Origin: Candidatus Delongbacteria bacterium
GTDB lineage: Bacteria > UBA4055
DNA length: 64,000 nucleotides
Direction: 5' to 3'
NCBI GenBank assembly: GCA_016937995.1
Contig: JAFGVM010000064.1
Location: 42,997 to 106,996, forward strand
The first letter of the stretch is position 1; the number at the start of each line of letters is the position of its first letter. Below, in pieces: positions 43,845-53,616 of this stretch. Under the pieces are notes generated by a model that searched no databases, was not told the origin of the DNA, and worked only from the letters and a program-made list of their open reading frames with translations. Both the position numbers and the translations under genes were made by a program.

Positions 43845-45275
43845 ATGTTGGAGATCTACAATAGCTATTCAAAGAAAAAAGAGACATTCAAACCTGTAGC
43901 TGAGGGTAAAGTTAACATATATACTTGTGGTCCAACTGTATACAGTAATGCTCACGTAGGTAATTTCTCAGCATTTTTAATGGCTGATGTACTTGTAAGA
44001 TATTTAAAATACAAAGGGTATGATGTTAAGTGGGTAATGAATATAACCGATGTTGGTCATTTAACTGATGATAATGAAGTTACTGATGATGGTGAAGATA
44101 AATTAGAAGCTGCTTCTAAGAGAGAAAATAAAACTGTTTGGGAAATTGCAAGACACTATGAAGATCTTTTTATGGGGGATATTCGAACCCTTAAGCTTTT
44201 TCCTGCTGATAAATATCCCAGAGCAACTGAACATGTTGAAGAAATGATCGAAATGATAAAGATTCTTCAGCAAAAAGAAGTTATTTATGAAACATCGGAC
44301 GGAGTTTATTTCGATATTTCAAAGTTTAAGAAATACGGAAAACTTTCAGGTAATGATATTGAGGCATTACAAGCCGGATCGAGGGTAGAGATCAATGAGG
44401 ATAAGCGGTCAGCATATGATTTTGCATTATGGAAGAAGCTTACAGGTAAAAATGAAAAACATATAATGCAGTGGGACAGCCCGTGGGGAACAGGTTTCCC
44501 TGGATGGCATATTGAATGCAGTGCAATGAGTAAAAAATATCTTGGAGAAACACTTGATTTCCATACAGGCGGTGAAGATAATAAATTTCCACATCATGAA
44601 AGTGAAATAGCTCAATCAGAAACCGCAAACTGCAAACCGTTCGCGAACTACTGGATGCATAAGAGCAGAGTTATTGTAAATAATGAAAAAATGAGTAAAT
44701 CCCTAGGTAATTTCTTCACAGTTCAGGACCTTCTGAAGCTTGGATATACTCCTGAATCCATAAGGTTCACTTTTGTCAGTGTGCACTACAGGTCTAAATT
44801 GAATTTTACTGAGGAAAAACTGGTAGAATCACAAAAATCGATCGATAAATTCAATGATTTTATTCAATTTTTGATCAAATCTGAGGAGACTGTAGAAAAT
44901 AGTTCAATTTCTTCTATTATAAAATCTACGAAACAGCAATTTGAAAAAGCTATGGATGACGACCTGAACGTTTCAGGAGCTCTTGCACCTCTTTTCGGTT
45001 TTATGAAGTCAATCAGAAAGCAGATAAACAGTTCTGGCATATCTGCAAAAAATAAAGATGAGATCCTTCATTTTATGAAGAGTATTAATTCAATATTCGA
45101 AGTCTTCGATTTTGAAGAGAAAAAAGAAAAAAAATTAAGCATATCTGATCAGAAGACAGTTGAAGAACTTATCAAGAAAAGAGAGCAATTCAGATCAGAG
45201 AAAAATTGGGTGGAAGCTGATAAGGTCAGAGATGAGTTAAATAAAATGGGGGTAAAAATTGAAGATAAAAAATAG
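43845..45275 (+). CDS. cysS: Cysteinyl-tRNA synthetase
   Basis: 476 aa class I synthetase, full length. Seen: IYTCGPTVYSNAHVGNFSAF with zinc Cys and HIGH-like NAHVGN (about 27-47), WDSPWGTGFPGWHIECSAMS, HTGGEDNKFPHHESEIAQSE with the conserved zinc ligands, and KMSKSLGN (about 286-293). DALR-like helical C-terminus. Its last codons overlap the following lipoprotein start. AAAAGGAATT precedes the ATG. Confidence 0.97.
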   Translation: MLEIYNSYSKKKETFKPVAEGKVNIYTCGPTVYSNAHVGNFSAFLMADVLVRYLKYKGYDVKWVMNITDVGHLTDDNEVTDDGEDKLEAASKRENKTVWEIARHYEDLFMGDIRTLKLFPADKYPRATEHVEEMIEMIKILQQKEVIYETSDGVYFDISKFKKYGKLSGNDIEALQAGSRVEINEDKRSAYDFALWKKLTGKNEKHIMQWDSPWGTGFPGWHIECSAMSKKYLGETLDFHTGGEDNKFPHHESEIAQSETANCKPFANYWMHKSRVIVNNEKMSKSLGNFFTVQDLLKLGYTPESIRFTFVSVHYRSKLNFTEEKLVESQKSIDKFNDFIQFLIKSEETVENSSISSIIKSTKQQFEKAMDDDLNVSGALAPLFGFMKSIRKQINSSGISAKNKDEILHFMKSINSIFEVFDFEEKKEKKLSISDQKTVEELIKKREQFRSEKNWVEADKVRDELNKMGVKIEDKK

Positions 45276-46263
45276 AATTTTAACTGTTTTACTGATCTCA
45301 ATATTATTTGTCATTTCATCATGCTCCATAAAGGGAAAAGCTATTGGCAAGGACGAGGAGATAGTTGTAGTAGCTGATGAGCAAATGTTCGATATATATA
45401 AACCTATGCTTCAGGATATTTACGAAGATGAAATATATACTCCAATGCTTGAAAAAAGATTTACTTTGACAAGAATGTCACTTGCCAAATTCAAGGAGAT
45501 CGGATATAAGTTCAAAAATATTATAATGTTAACAGATGTGGACTCTGATTCTCCTGAATCTGAATATATCGCTTCAATATTTGATGAAAGTATTATAGAC
45601 GGAGTCAGAGAAAGTGAATATTTTTATGTAGTAAAAAATGATATATGGGCCAAAGATCAATTAGTGTTATTTCTACTTGACTCCAAAGAAATGTTCCTAA
45701 GGAAATATCTTGAAAAATACTCAGGGAAAATGTTCGATGTTTTTAATGATAAACTCTTAACAAAGATCAAAAGCACATTGTTTGACAGGTTTAACAGCAA
45801 AGGTGCTCAGGAATTAGCAAAAGAGAAAAAAGGCATAGATCTTTTTGTTCCTCATGATTTCGCTATAGTTAATGAGGGAAAAGATATTGATTTCTTAAGA
45901 TTCCGTAGGTTCAATCCTGATAGATGGCTTACCGTTATCAAAGGAGAATATGATGAAAATCTTACAATGGAAGATAACATTATTGTTTTGAGAGATGCCG
46001 CCGGTAGAGAATTCGGTGATAGTGTTAGAGTGAACAGGGAACTTCTGACGTTTAAACCAGATTCAACTTTTGCAGACGGATGTATTAAGGCACAGGGTTT
46101 GTGGGAATATACTCTGGGCGGTGGACCTTTTTTTACTTACGGATATGTTAAAAATGGGATGCTTTATCTTGTTGATGGAGCGGTATTTGCACCTCAGAAA
46201 GCAAAGTATCCTTATATAATTCAACTGGACCTTATGGCAAGAACTGTAAAATTCCCGGACTAA
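45259..46263 (+). CDS. DUF4837 family lipoprotein
   Basis: 334 aa. Seen: TTG start overlapping cysS by 17 bases, with a GGGGGT site upstream; signal peptide and lipobox with Cys22 (FVISSC). The remainder shows the DUF4837 blocks: IVVVADEQMFDIYKPMLQDIYEDEIYTPMLEKRFTLTRM, VPHDFAIVNEGKDIDFLRFRRFNPDRWLTVIKG and LWEYTLGGGPFFTYGYV. Family is known mainly from Bacteroidetes relatives; function unknown. Cotranscribed with cysS. Confidence 0.8.
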   Translation: MKIKNRILTVLLISILFVISSCSIKGKAIGKDEEIVVVADEQMFDIYKPMLQDIYEDEIYTPMLEKRFTLTRMSLAKFKEIGYKFKNIIMLTDVDSDSPESEYIASIFDESIIDGVRESEYFYVVKNDIWAKDQLVLFLLDSKEMFLRKYLEKYSGKMFDVFNDKLLTKIKSTLFDRFNSKGAQELAKEKKGIDLFVPHDFAIVNEGKDIDFLRFRRFNPDRWLTVIKGEYDENLTMEDNIIVLRDAAGREFGDSVRVNRELLTFKPDSTFADGCIKAQGLWEYTLGGGPFFTYGYVKNGMLYLVDGAVFAPQKAKYPYIIQLDLMARTVKFPD

Positions 46264-46264
46264 T

Positions 46265-46900
46265 ATGGATATTTTCAATCATCCGCCAAAATTTATTAAA
46301 GTTCTTTTCCCATGGATAATCTGGGATCTGGAAAGTAATGGTATTTTACTTACAATAGATGATGGTCCCTCTGAAAATACTGATAAACTACTTGATCAAC
46401 TCGATCGGCACAATATCAAAGCAGTATTTTTTTGCACTGGTAGAAATATTGAGAAATATCACTTTTCATTTCAAAATATGATCAAAAGGGGACATGTGAT
46501 CGGAAATCACGGTTATGATCATAAGCAGCTTATATTTGGTAGTAAAAGTTCGAATTTTAAAAGCTTGAAGAGATCTGATGATATTATTAAGAAAGTCACC
46601 GGTGAAAGTCCCAAACTTGTCAGACCTCCTTACGGAAGGTTCAATCATCAGACAGTTAGAGCACTGAAAAAACTGGATGGAACTATGATGCTGTGGTCTT
46701 TACTTACAGGAGATCATACAGGAGATTTTCTACATGTAAGAAGACTTGTGGATTCTTACTTAAAAAATAGTTCGATAATCGTTATGCATGATAATAAAAA
46801 AAGTATGGAAATATTTTCTGAAAGTCTCGAATATATTGTACAAATATGCAAAGATAGAGAAATTTCAATTATAGACCCTAACTTTCTTAAGTTTGATTAA
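46265..46900 (+). CDS. Polysaccharide deacetylase-like protein
   Basis: 211 aa NodB-homology domain. Seen: motif 1 TIDDGPS (about 32-37, metal Asp), motif 2 HGYDH (about 82-86, metal His pair), motif 3 RPPYGRF, and a final HDN... segment. Deacetylates N-acetylglucosamine or related sugar at the wall or in glycans. No signal peptide, so cytoplasmic or lost. Begins two bases after the DUF4837 stop. Confidence 0.85.
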   Translation: MDIFNHPPKFIKVLFPWIIWDLESNGILLTIDDGPSENTDKLLDQLDRHNIKAVFFCTGRNIEKYHFSFQNMIKRGHVIGNHGYDHKQLIFGSKSSNFKSLKRSDDIIKKVTGESPKLVRPPYGRFNHQTVRALKKLDGTMMLWSLLTGDHTGDFLHVRRLVDSYLKNSSIIVMHDNKKSMEIFSESLEYIVQICKDREISIIDPNFLKFD

Positions 46901-46905
46901 TAAAA

Positions 46906-46934
46906 TTGACTTGGGAGATAATTGGCATTATATT
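46906..46934 (+). promoter_or_regulatory. Promoter for tRNA-Ser/tRNA-Arg
   Basis: TTGACT (46906-46911), 17-bp spacer, TATATT (46929-46934), 56 bp before tRNA-Ser. Confidence 0.6.
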
Positions 46935-46989
46935 TCTGCCTCTTGAAATTCAGTAGGAGTAGCTGTAAATAAATTTTACAGCTGATTAC

Positions 46990-47073
46990 GGGGAAGTGGC
47001 CGAGTGGCTGATGGCGCACGCTTGGAAAGCGTGTTTCCGAAAGGAAACGTGGGTTCGAATCCCTCCTTCTCCG
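46990..47073 (+). tRNA. tRNA-Ser (anticodon GGA)
   Basis: Acceptor GGGGAAG with CTTCTCC, D arm GCC..., anticodon stem-loop ACGC TTGGAAA GCGT reading GGA, a long variable arm (GTTTCCGAAAGGAAAC) typical of Ser, T-loop TTCGAAT, discriminator G. The CCA end is not encoded. One mismatch in the T-stem. Confidence 0.95.
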
Positions 47074-47107
47074 CAGATATGCAGGAATAATAATACAAGA
47101 AGATCAT

Positions 47108-47181
47108 GTACCCATAGCTCAATTGGATAGAGTACCTGGCTACGAACCAGGCGGTTGGGGGTTCGACTCCCTCTGGGTATA
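47108..47181 (+). tRNA. tRNA-Arg (anticodon ACG)
   Basis: Acceptor GTACCCA with TGGGTAT (one G-T pair), TAGCTCAATTGG D arm, anticodon stem CCTGG / CCAGG around CTACGAA (anticodon ACG), T-loop TTCGACT, discriminator A. The CCA end is not encoded. Cotranscribed with tRNA-Ser. Confidence 0.95.
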
Positions 47182-47190
47182 CACAGGAGT

Positions 47191-47224
47191 AAAAAAAAGC
47201 GATCAACTGATCGCTTTTTTTTTT
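47191..47224. terminator. Rho-independent terminator
   Basis: A-run, GCGATC, loop AACT, GATCGC, then ten T's. Ends the tRNA transcript and also serves the convergent transporter gene. Confidence 0.9.
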
Positions 47225-48461
47225 AATTATCTTCAAAGAGTGATGAGGGGTATAAGAAGAACGAAATTATAAGGCAGATCAACGCAATAGCTGACCCAAG
47301 AATAAAGATCACCATACTTCCGTTATCACCCATTTCAAACCATAAAAAACCTGTTACAGCTGGAATAATTATAGCTGAAAAATTTGTGATCCGGTCAAAC
47401 AGAACAAGATTTGTTCTCATTTCATGTGGCTGAGATATTCCTTGCATATACGTTTTTACAATTGATTCAAAAAGTTGAAGGATCACAAAAACCACAAATA
47501 ATCCTATTAAAGTGAATTTCTCAGGCACAAATGCATAGCATAATAAAATTATCAGTTCTCCTCCGAATTTTAGCTGCATAATAAAAGCTATACCTTTTGA
47601 ATTTATGAAATCCGGAACTTTTATCTTAAAAAAGTAAACTGATAATGACCTGACCAGAAATATTCCACCAATTATCCCGAGACTTACACTGAACTTGGAT
47701 ACCAGCTGATAGGTTCCGTATATGATGAATAAATAGTATATAGATGATGAGAAAAACGTCAAAATGTAGTATCTCAAAAATTTCATTTTAAAGAATATTT
47801 CGATGTTCTCTTTAAGGTTTTTAGAGGGATCAGCCTGTTGTGATCCTAAAACACCACCGATAATAAGTGGAAGTCCAATTATTATATAAATGATAGTATA
47901 TTTGATCTCAGGATCATCAGAAAAATTTATGAATCCCAGAATAGTAATTATGAGATAACCTGCAATAGTGCCTACCAGACCATATCCGGCGATCTTTCCC
48001 ATGTATACAGCCGTTTTTTCACTGGAAGTGCTATGCATAATAAGATTGTCTTTAGCAGTATGAAAGTAATTAAATCCGATTGATAAGATGAATGTTATTA
48101 CGATCATATGAAAAGTGAATTTACTAAAAACAAAATTATTGTAAAGTGTGTCTCCAAGCATGTCGTAATTTGCAAACCCGGTCAATATTATACCAAATCC
48201 TGAAATGGCAACAAATACACCTAAGATCCTTGACTCAGAAATAAAGGAAAGTATTATCGCAAGTATGAAACCAAGTAATACCGGAATTTCCTTTACTGAC
48301 CAAATTATACCAAGATCTAATGAATTGATATTTGCAACTTCAGAAGAAAAATTAATAAAGGAGGCAGTCCATCCAGCCAATCCAAAACTTATCAATAATG
48401 TCAAGAAGGCTGTTATTTTTACTTTTTTGTCTGTGTCCCTATCAAATGCTAAAATTTTCAT
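47223..48461 (-). CDS. MFS-type transporter
   Basis: 412 aa, 12 TM segments in two halves. Seen: signature of a major facilitator with NLIMHSTSSEKTAVYMGKIAGYGLVGTIAGYLI and a second-half QGISQPHEMRTNLVLFDRITNFSAIIIPAVTGFLW. No substrate-specific motif. Ends at the terminator next to tRNA-Arg. Stands alone with respect to neighbours. Confidence 0.8.
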   Translation of the reverse strand: MKILAFDRDTDKKVKITAFLTLLISFGLAGWTASFINFSSEVANINSLDLGIIWSVKEIPVLLGFILAIILSFISESRILGVFVAISGFGIILTGFANYDMLGDTLYNNFVFSKFTFHMIVITFILSIGFNYFHTAKDNLIMHSTSSEKTAVYMGKIAGYGLVGTIAGYLIITILGFINFSDDPEIKYTIIYIIIGLPLIIGGVLGSQQADPSKNLKENIEIFFKMKFLRYYILTFFSSSIYYLFIIYGTYQLVSKFSVSLGIIGGIFLVRSLSVYFFKIKVPDFINSKGIAFIMQLKFGGELIILLCYAFVPEKFTLIGLFVVFVILQLFESIVKTYMQGISQPHEMRTNLVLFDRITNFSAIIIPAVTGFLWFEMGDNGSMVIFILGSAIALICLIISFFLYPSSLFEDN

Positions 48462-48591
48462 TACATTACCTGTCGTTAATTACATAGACCATATCATTTT
48501 ATTACCCGAGTATAAAATAAGCATAAAAATAAGTATCTAGCAAGTGTTATTTTTTAAAGTTTTTATTTATCCGGGTGCTATTATTAATAGA

Positions 48592-49437
48592 TCATTTTTT
48601 AAATTTTATGATCTTCTCATTATCCCTGTTCTTTTCAAAAGATATGGAGGACGAATTCTGATAAGTGTGCAGTACGTCTGACATAGAATTTATCAGCTCT
48701 TTTAATTTGTTTAGATCCTCAAGCTTTTCAGGCGGCAACTCGGATGAAAGTTTATCTATTATATCAATAGAAGATGATATTGAATTTTCTATATCTGATT
48801 TAAACGTATTTACCATTACTACAATGGTATCGATAATGGATTTCCGTTTAACTATTTTAATATTTTCTTCAAGCTGAACATTTTTATCAGATAGATCTTT
48901 ATGGGATTTTAATAATGCGTTGTTCCTTTCTGCATTATCCAGCTGAACATCAAGCAATTTTTTATATTTGCTCATTTCATTAGTTGCTCTGATCGAAGTT
49001 TCTCCAAGCCTGTCAACAATAGTTTTACCCAGGTTCATCTGGATTTCGTGCAACTTCTCATAAATTTTGTAAAAATTATCTGTATTTATGAACAATATCT
49101 TACACTGAGCACTAAAACAGTAAACATTAGCAGATCTTTTTTTATTACTAACCAAAGCCATTTCACCAACAAACTCATTCTTATTACAAACGTTCAAAAC
49201 TATCTCTTTGGCCTCTTTTCCTGCAGTCTCTTTTGTAGTGATCTTTTTTATTACAAGTGAACCTTTCGCTATGAGATAGATACCATCAGGCTCTGCATTC
49301 TGCTCGATTATCAGCTCATCCTTAACATATTTCTTTATCTCGAACAGAGATTCATCAAGTTCACTTAACATGTCATCACTCACACCCTGAAACAACCTGC
49401 TCTCCCTGAGATATTGAAATGTCTTTTCAGATAACAT
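48592..49437 (-). CDS. Cyclic-nucleotide-binding protein with coiled-coil tail
   Basis: 281 aa from ATG 49437; a longer frame starts at 49521 but its first 28 residues look non-coding. Seen: a CRP-type beta-roll (about 8-125) with the phosphate-binding cassette FVGEMALVSNKKRSANVYCF (Glu and Arg as in cAMP binders). A long charged coiled coil follows (about 140-205), and a helical pair resembling a dimerisation domain lies near the end. There is no helix-turn-helix, so it is not a transcription factor. Probable effector of cAMP. Divergent from mscS. Confidence 0.8.
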   Translation of the reverse strand: MLSEKTFQYLRESRLFQGVSDDMLSELDESLFEIKKYVKDELIIEQNAEPDGIYLIAKGSLVIKKITTKETAGKEAKEIVLNVCNKNEFVGEMALVSNKKRSANVYCFSAQCKILFINTDNFYKIYEKLHEIQMNLGKTIVDRLGETSIRATNEMSKYKKLLDVQLDNAERNNALLKSHKDLSDKNVQLEENIKIVKRKSIIDTIVVMVNTFKSDIENSISSSIDIIDKLSSELPPEKLEDLNKLKELINSMSDVLHTYQNSSSISFEKNRDNEKIIKFKK

Positions 49438-49605
49438 ACTCTTATATTGTCCTGTAATGAAGTCAGTTAACACTATATTATAATCATATATTGTTAAAAA
49501 ACAAATACAAAATTTAAGCAATTTAAAATTTTATTTACTTTGAAAAGCCGTTTTTTTAATTAAATTTATGTAAACAATTTAGTGTAACGAATAAAAAGGC
49601 AGTAT

Positions 49606-50511
49606 ATGTTAAATGAGATGATAGTTTTTATCGAAGATGCAATTGGAATATCAGTAGATATGCAGTTCAATATATTCAAAACATTTGTAGCTATTCTAGT
49701 TGTTTACCTGTTGAATTTTATCGTTATGAGAGTTATTAAAAAGGAGACGAAAGATCCCAAATCTGTTTTTATGTGGGGGAAGACCATCTCTTACCTAAGG
49801 GTAATATTGTTACTTTTTATAATCGGCAGGATATGGCTTTCAAATTTTCAATCAATATCAACTTATCTTGGTTTGTTATCAGCAGGTGTTGCAATAGCCT
49901 TAAAAGATATCATAGCAAATTTCGCAGGCTGGATATTCATTCTCTGGAGAAGACCTTTTGAAATAGGTGACAGAATAGAGATAGATGGTCAAAAGGGAGA
50001 TGTGATTGACATCAGGATATTCCAGTTTACAATAATTGAGATAGGTAACTGGGTCGATGCTGATCAAAGTACTGGGAGAATGATACATATACCTAACGGA
50101 TTGGTATATCTTAAATCTTTGGCGAATTATACAAAAGGATTTGACTTTATCTGGAATGAAATAGCTATCCTGATAACATTTGAAAGCAACTGGCAGATCG
50201 CCAAAAAATTAATACAGAAAGTTGGTATTGAGCATGCTGTCGGAGTTGAGGAAATTGCTAAAAACAAGATTAAGAAAGCCAGTAAAAAATTTATGATTAA
50301 CTACAATAACCTTACACCTATAGTTTATACCACGGTAAAGGATAGCGGAGTAATGTTAACCCTCAGATATCTTTGTGATCCAAGAGCAAGAAGAGGTACA
50401 GAGAATGATATTTGGGAAGATATCCTCACACATTTTTCAAACCATAAAGATATTGATCTTGCATATCCTACCACCCGTTTTTACAGTATTAACGAGGGAA
50501 AAACTAATTAA
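49606..50511 (+). CDS. MscS-family mechanosensitive channel
   Basis: 301 aa. Seen: three TM segments; TM3 pore helix LSAGVAIALKDIIANFAGWIFILWRRPFEIGDRIEIDGQKGDV. The following cytoplasmic beta domain has IHIPNGLVYLKSLANYTKGF. Releases solutes on hypo-osmotic shock. Ends 12 bases before the OM-type protein gene, so is probably in the same transcript. Confidence 0.9.
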   Translation: MLNEMIVFIEDAIGISVDMQFNIFKTFVAILVVYLLNFIVMRVIKKETKDPKSVFMWGKTISYLRVILLLFIIGRIWLSNFQSISTYLGLLSAGVAIALKDIIANFAGWIFILWRRPFEIGDRIEIDGQKGDVIDIRIFQFTIIEIGNWVDADQSTGRMIHIPNGLVYLKSLANYTKGFDFIWNEIAILITFESNWQIAKKLIQKVGIEHAVGVEEIAKNKIKKASKKFMINYNNLTPIVYTTVKDSGVMLTLRYLCDPRARRGTENDIWEDILTHFSNHKDIDLAYPTTRFYSINEGKTN

Positions 50512-50523
50512 ACGGAGTACTTT

Positions 50524-51561
50524 TTGAAACTGAATATCATATTAATATTTTCAACAATATTTTTACTTTGCAAGCTGAATGCATACACCGGTACTTACTA
50601 TGAATATTACGAGAACCTAAGTAATGAACCTGTATCTGCTTTATCAGCTTCTACAGGACAGAATATTTTCGATAATTTACCGGTGGATATAGACAATCTT
50701 GATACCAGATCAAAATTATTTATTTCATCTTCGCTTTACGTTCTTCAGGGAGGCGATAATTACGGACCAAACAATGAAATAACAAGAATGGAAAATGTGG
50801 ACTTTGCAAAGAATTTCAGTATTATATATAACTATAAGCCTGCAATGATGCCATTTGTTTCGTTTTACACTCCCTATAAGCAAGTTCTTGATTATGGATT
50901 AACACGAGAGATAACTAAAAAGAGAGATGTACTGTCTCTGGGATGGATCTCAGATCTCGGAAAACACCAATTGATAAGTTCTGTTGATTATGTAATTTCT
51001 TCTTTTATTGATGGAATTGACTACGAGAGATATTCAAACGCATTTTCTGCACGTTTTCTTATAAACATAAAAGTTAATGAGAGGTCGTCAATGTTCTTTG
51101 GTGCAGTATCTGAATCATTCCTTCAATTTGATACCGATAAGGAAGTGGAGCGAAAGAACAAATATTTTAATGGATATGAAGGGAACCTGGGTTTGAACTA
51201 CAAGAGCAGATCATGGTTTTGTATATATTCCGCAATGTACTGCACTTATGATGTTTTTTATGATGAAACTGATGGATCTCAATTGAATTATCCGTGGGTT
51301 TTAGAGAATAAAATAATTTTCGGAAAGCATTTAAATGAGAACCTGACTACTTCGATCAGTTACGAACTTCTACCATCTACTTTCACATCCTACATGCCCG
51401 ATATTGGAGATAAATTCAGACATACAATCGGTGTTTTCGTAGGTTTTAAGATGGAAAATATAGACATGAATTTTTCATATCATGACAGTAAAATCCTATC
51501 TGAAGAATCGTTGGGTAAAAGTGCGTTTCAAATGGATATGGTCTACAAACTCAGGAAATAA
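50524..51561 (+). CDS. Putative outer-membrane beta-barrel protein
   Basis: 345 aa, TTG start 7 bases after a GGAG. Seen: signal peptide (about 1-20), then many alternating amphipathic strands rich in Tyr and Ser with aromatic ends, such as FAKNFSIIYNYKPAMMPFVSFYTPY and NLTTSISYELLPS. The C-terminus FQMDMVYKLRK ends as a strand. No family recognised. The barrel nature is inferred from composition and strand spacing. Sits between mscS and the nucleoside kinase. Confidence 0.6.
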   Translation: MKLNIILIFSTIFLLCKLNAYTGTYYEYYENLSNEPVSALSASTGQNIFDNLPVDIDNLDTRSKLFISSSLYVLQGGDNYGPNNEITRMENVDFAKNFSIIYNYKPAMMPFVSFYTPYKQVLDYGLTREITKKRDVLSLGWISDLGKHQLISSVDYVISSFIDGIDYERYSNAFSARFLINIKVNERSSMFFGAVSESFLQFDTDKEVERKNKYFNGYEGNLGLNYKSRSWFCIYSAMYCTYDVFYDETDGSQLNYPWVLENKIIFGKHLNENLTTSISYELLPSTFTSYMPDIGDKFRHTIGVFVGFKMENIDMNFSYHDSKILSEESLGKSAFQMDMVYKLRK

Positions 51562-51566
51562 TTATT

Positions 51567-53237
51567 ATGAAAAAAATCAAAGTTAACTGTATAAATACGT
51601 CTTCCGCTAAACATGTTGAATTTGGTACGACTTTAAAAGAGCTAGTAGAAATATTCAAACCTCACTTGAAATATCCAATACTCGGAGCTTACGTAAATAA
51701 TTGTTTAAAGGACCTGTCTTACATGGTAAGCAGCTTTATAGATGTTGAATATTTTGATATTACAAATCAGGATGGGATGAGAATGTACATCCGTTCACTG
51801 AATTTCGTACTTTATAAAGCAGTAAAAGATATTTTACCAAAACAGTCTAAACTACATATTCTTCATGCTGTTTCAAAGGGGTATTACTGTGATATCCGTG
51901 ATCCGGGTATTAGAAAGCCGATATCTGAAATAATTCTGGAATTGAAAAAAAGAATGATCGAAATAATCAGGGAAGATCTTGATTTTGTCAAATACAAGAC
52001 TAAAACTGAGCAGGCTATAAAGGTATTCAATAAAACAGGTCTGGATGATAAGAAACTATTACTCTCTCAAAGAAAAAGGATCTACACCTCTGTTTATAAG
52101 ATGGATGGTGCAATAAATTATTTACATGGTAATCTCGTACCTTCCACCGGATATCTAAAAACATTCAATTTAGTAAGTTACTATGATGGTATGCTTCTTC
52201 AGGTACCTTCATTAGAAGATCCGTCAAAAACAGAGAAAAAAGTAAATCAAAAGCAGTTGTTCGAAGTTTTCAAAGAGCATAAAGCCTGGCTGCAGTTACT
52301 GGATATTGAAAATGTTGGGAAATTAAATAATTATATCGAAAACAAAGATCAAGGCAATCTTATCAAGATAGCTGAGGCTCTACATGCAAAAAAGATCGGA
52401 AAAATTGCAGATAAAATTGTCAGGTCAAGATCAAAGATCAAAGTAGTTCTTATTTCAGGACCATCAGCTTCAGGAAAGACAACATTTTCAAAAAGATTAA
52501 GTATACAACTTCAGGTATCAGGACTGAAACCTGTTGTGATCTCACTTGATAATTATTTTGTTAACAGAGATAAAACACCTATTGATAAGAACGGTGAATA
52601 TGATTTTGAGTCACTGCAGGCTATTGATATTAAACTATTTAACAAGCACCTGGTCGATCTCATCAAAGGTAAGAAAGTGACAATCCCAAGATTCGATTTT
52701 CATCATGGGCACCGTGATGAAAACGGGGATGAATTACAGTTGGGTGAGAACAGTATTATCATAATTGAAGGTATTCATGGTTTAAATCCCGGACTTACTC
52801 CTTCTGTTGAAAACCGTAGTAAATTCAAAATATACGTTTCAGCTTTAACTCAAGTATCAATTGACAGACATAACAGGATCAATACTACTGATAATAGACT
52901 TTTACGCAGAATGATAAGAGATCATAACTACAGGAACCATTCTGCTTTACAGACATTGAAGAGATGGCCAAGTGTAAGAGCTGGGGAGGAAAAAAATATA
53001 TTCCCGTATCAGGAGGAAGCGGATATTATGTTCAATTCTTCTTTACTTTATGAATTTTGTGTTTTAAAGAGTATGGCAGAACCATTAATAAACGAGATAC
53101 CTGAGAATGTAAAAGAATATGCAGAAGCTCTAAGGTTGTTAAAGTTTTTATCTTTTTTCTTACCAATTTCTAAAGAACAAATCCCTCAGACTTCAATACT
53201 ACGCGAGTTCATAGGTGGTTCAAGTTATGATTACTAG
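51567..53237 (+). CDS. Uridine kinase-like protein with N-terminal TGS-like region
   Basis: 556 aa. Seen: N-terminal half resembling the TGS/ThrRS-like domain of long nucleoside kinases (VNCINTSSAKHVEFGTTLKELVEIF; ILHAVSKGYYCDIRD). The second half (about 285-490) is a P-loop kinase of the uridine kinase/phosphoribulokinase class with VLISGPSASGKTTFSKRL, LDNYFVNRDKTPIDKNGEYDFESLQAID and VRAGEEKNIFPYQEEAD. Phosphorylates a nucleoside in the salvage pathway. Substrate inferred only from fold. Confidence 0.88.
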   Translation: MKKIKVNCINTSSAKHVEFGTTLKELVEIFKPHLKYPILGAYVNNCLKDLSYMVSSFIDVEYFDITNQDGMRMYIRSLNFVLYKAVKDILPKQSKLHILHAVSKGYYCDIRDPGIRKPISEIILELKKRMIEIIREDLDFVKYKTKTEQAIKVFNKTGLDDKKLLLSQRKRIYTSVYKMDGAINYLHGNLVPSTGYLKTFNLVSYYDGMLLQVPSLEDPSKTEKKVNQKQLFEVFKEHKAWLQLLDIENVGKLNNYIENKDQGNLIKIAEALHAKKIGKIADKIVRSRSKIKVVLISGPSASGKTTFSKRLSIQLQVSGLKPVVISLDNYFVNRDKTPIDKNGEYDFESLQAIDIKLFNKHLVDLIKGKKVTIPRFDFHHGHRDENGDELQLGENSIIIIEGIHGLNPGLTPSVENRSKFKIYVSALTQVSIDRHNRINTTDNRLLRRMIRDHNYRNHSALQTLKRWPSVRAGEEKNIFPYQEEADIMFNSSLLYEFCVLKSMAEPLINEIPENVKEYAEALRLLKFLSFFLPISKEQIPQTSILREFIGGSSYDY

Positions 53238-53258
53238 AATCAAAATGAAGGAAGAATT

Positions 53259-53600
53259 ATGACCAGATCACTTAAAGCGGTATTGTTTTCAGCATTTATA
53301 TTTCCTGGTGCGGGTCATTTTCTGCTAAAAAAATATTACAGGGGTATTACTTTTTTAGTATTGACCGCATTCTCACTTTATCTGATGATATCAGGAACAA
53401 TTGAAAGGGCATTTATAATTCTTGAAAAAATAGAACAGGGAGAAGTTCAGCCTGATGTAAATTCAATTTTAAATTTAGTGATGCAACAACCAAATCCAGC
53501 TGAGGCTCAACTGATCCATACAGGTTTCTGGTTATTGATATTTTTATGGATTGTGGGGATAATTGATTCTTATAGAATTACAAGGATGCAAAACAAATAA
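53259..53600 (+). CDS. Small membrane protein with PGAGHF motif
   Basis: 113 aa. Seen: three hydrophobic segments (about 5-20, 27-45, 85-105), the first containing FPGAGHFLLKKYYRG, followed by a Glu/Pro-rich loop. The motif recurs in the 160-aa protein at 62999-63481 (LPGAGHFYLDNNKAGW), which places both near the DUF5683/TM2-like group. Function unknown. Starts 21 bases after the kinase gene. Confidence 0.65.
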   Translation: MTRSLKAVLFSAFIFPGAGHFLLKKYYRGITFLVLTAFSLYLMISGTIERAFIILEKIEQGEVQPDVNSILNLVMQQPNPAEAQLIHTGFWLLIFLWIVGIIDSYRITRMQNK

Positions 53601-53616
53601 GTGACTGGAAAGCATT

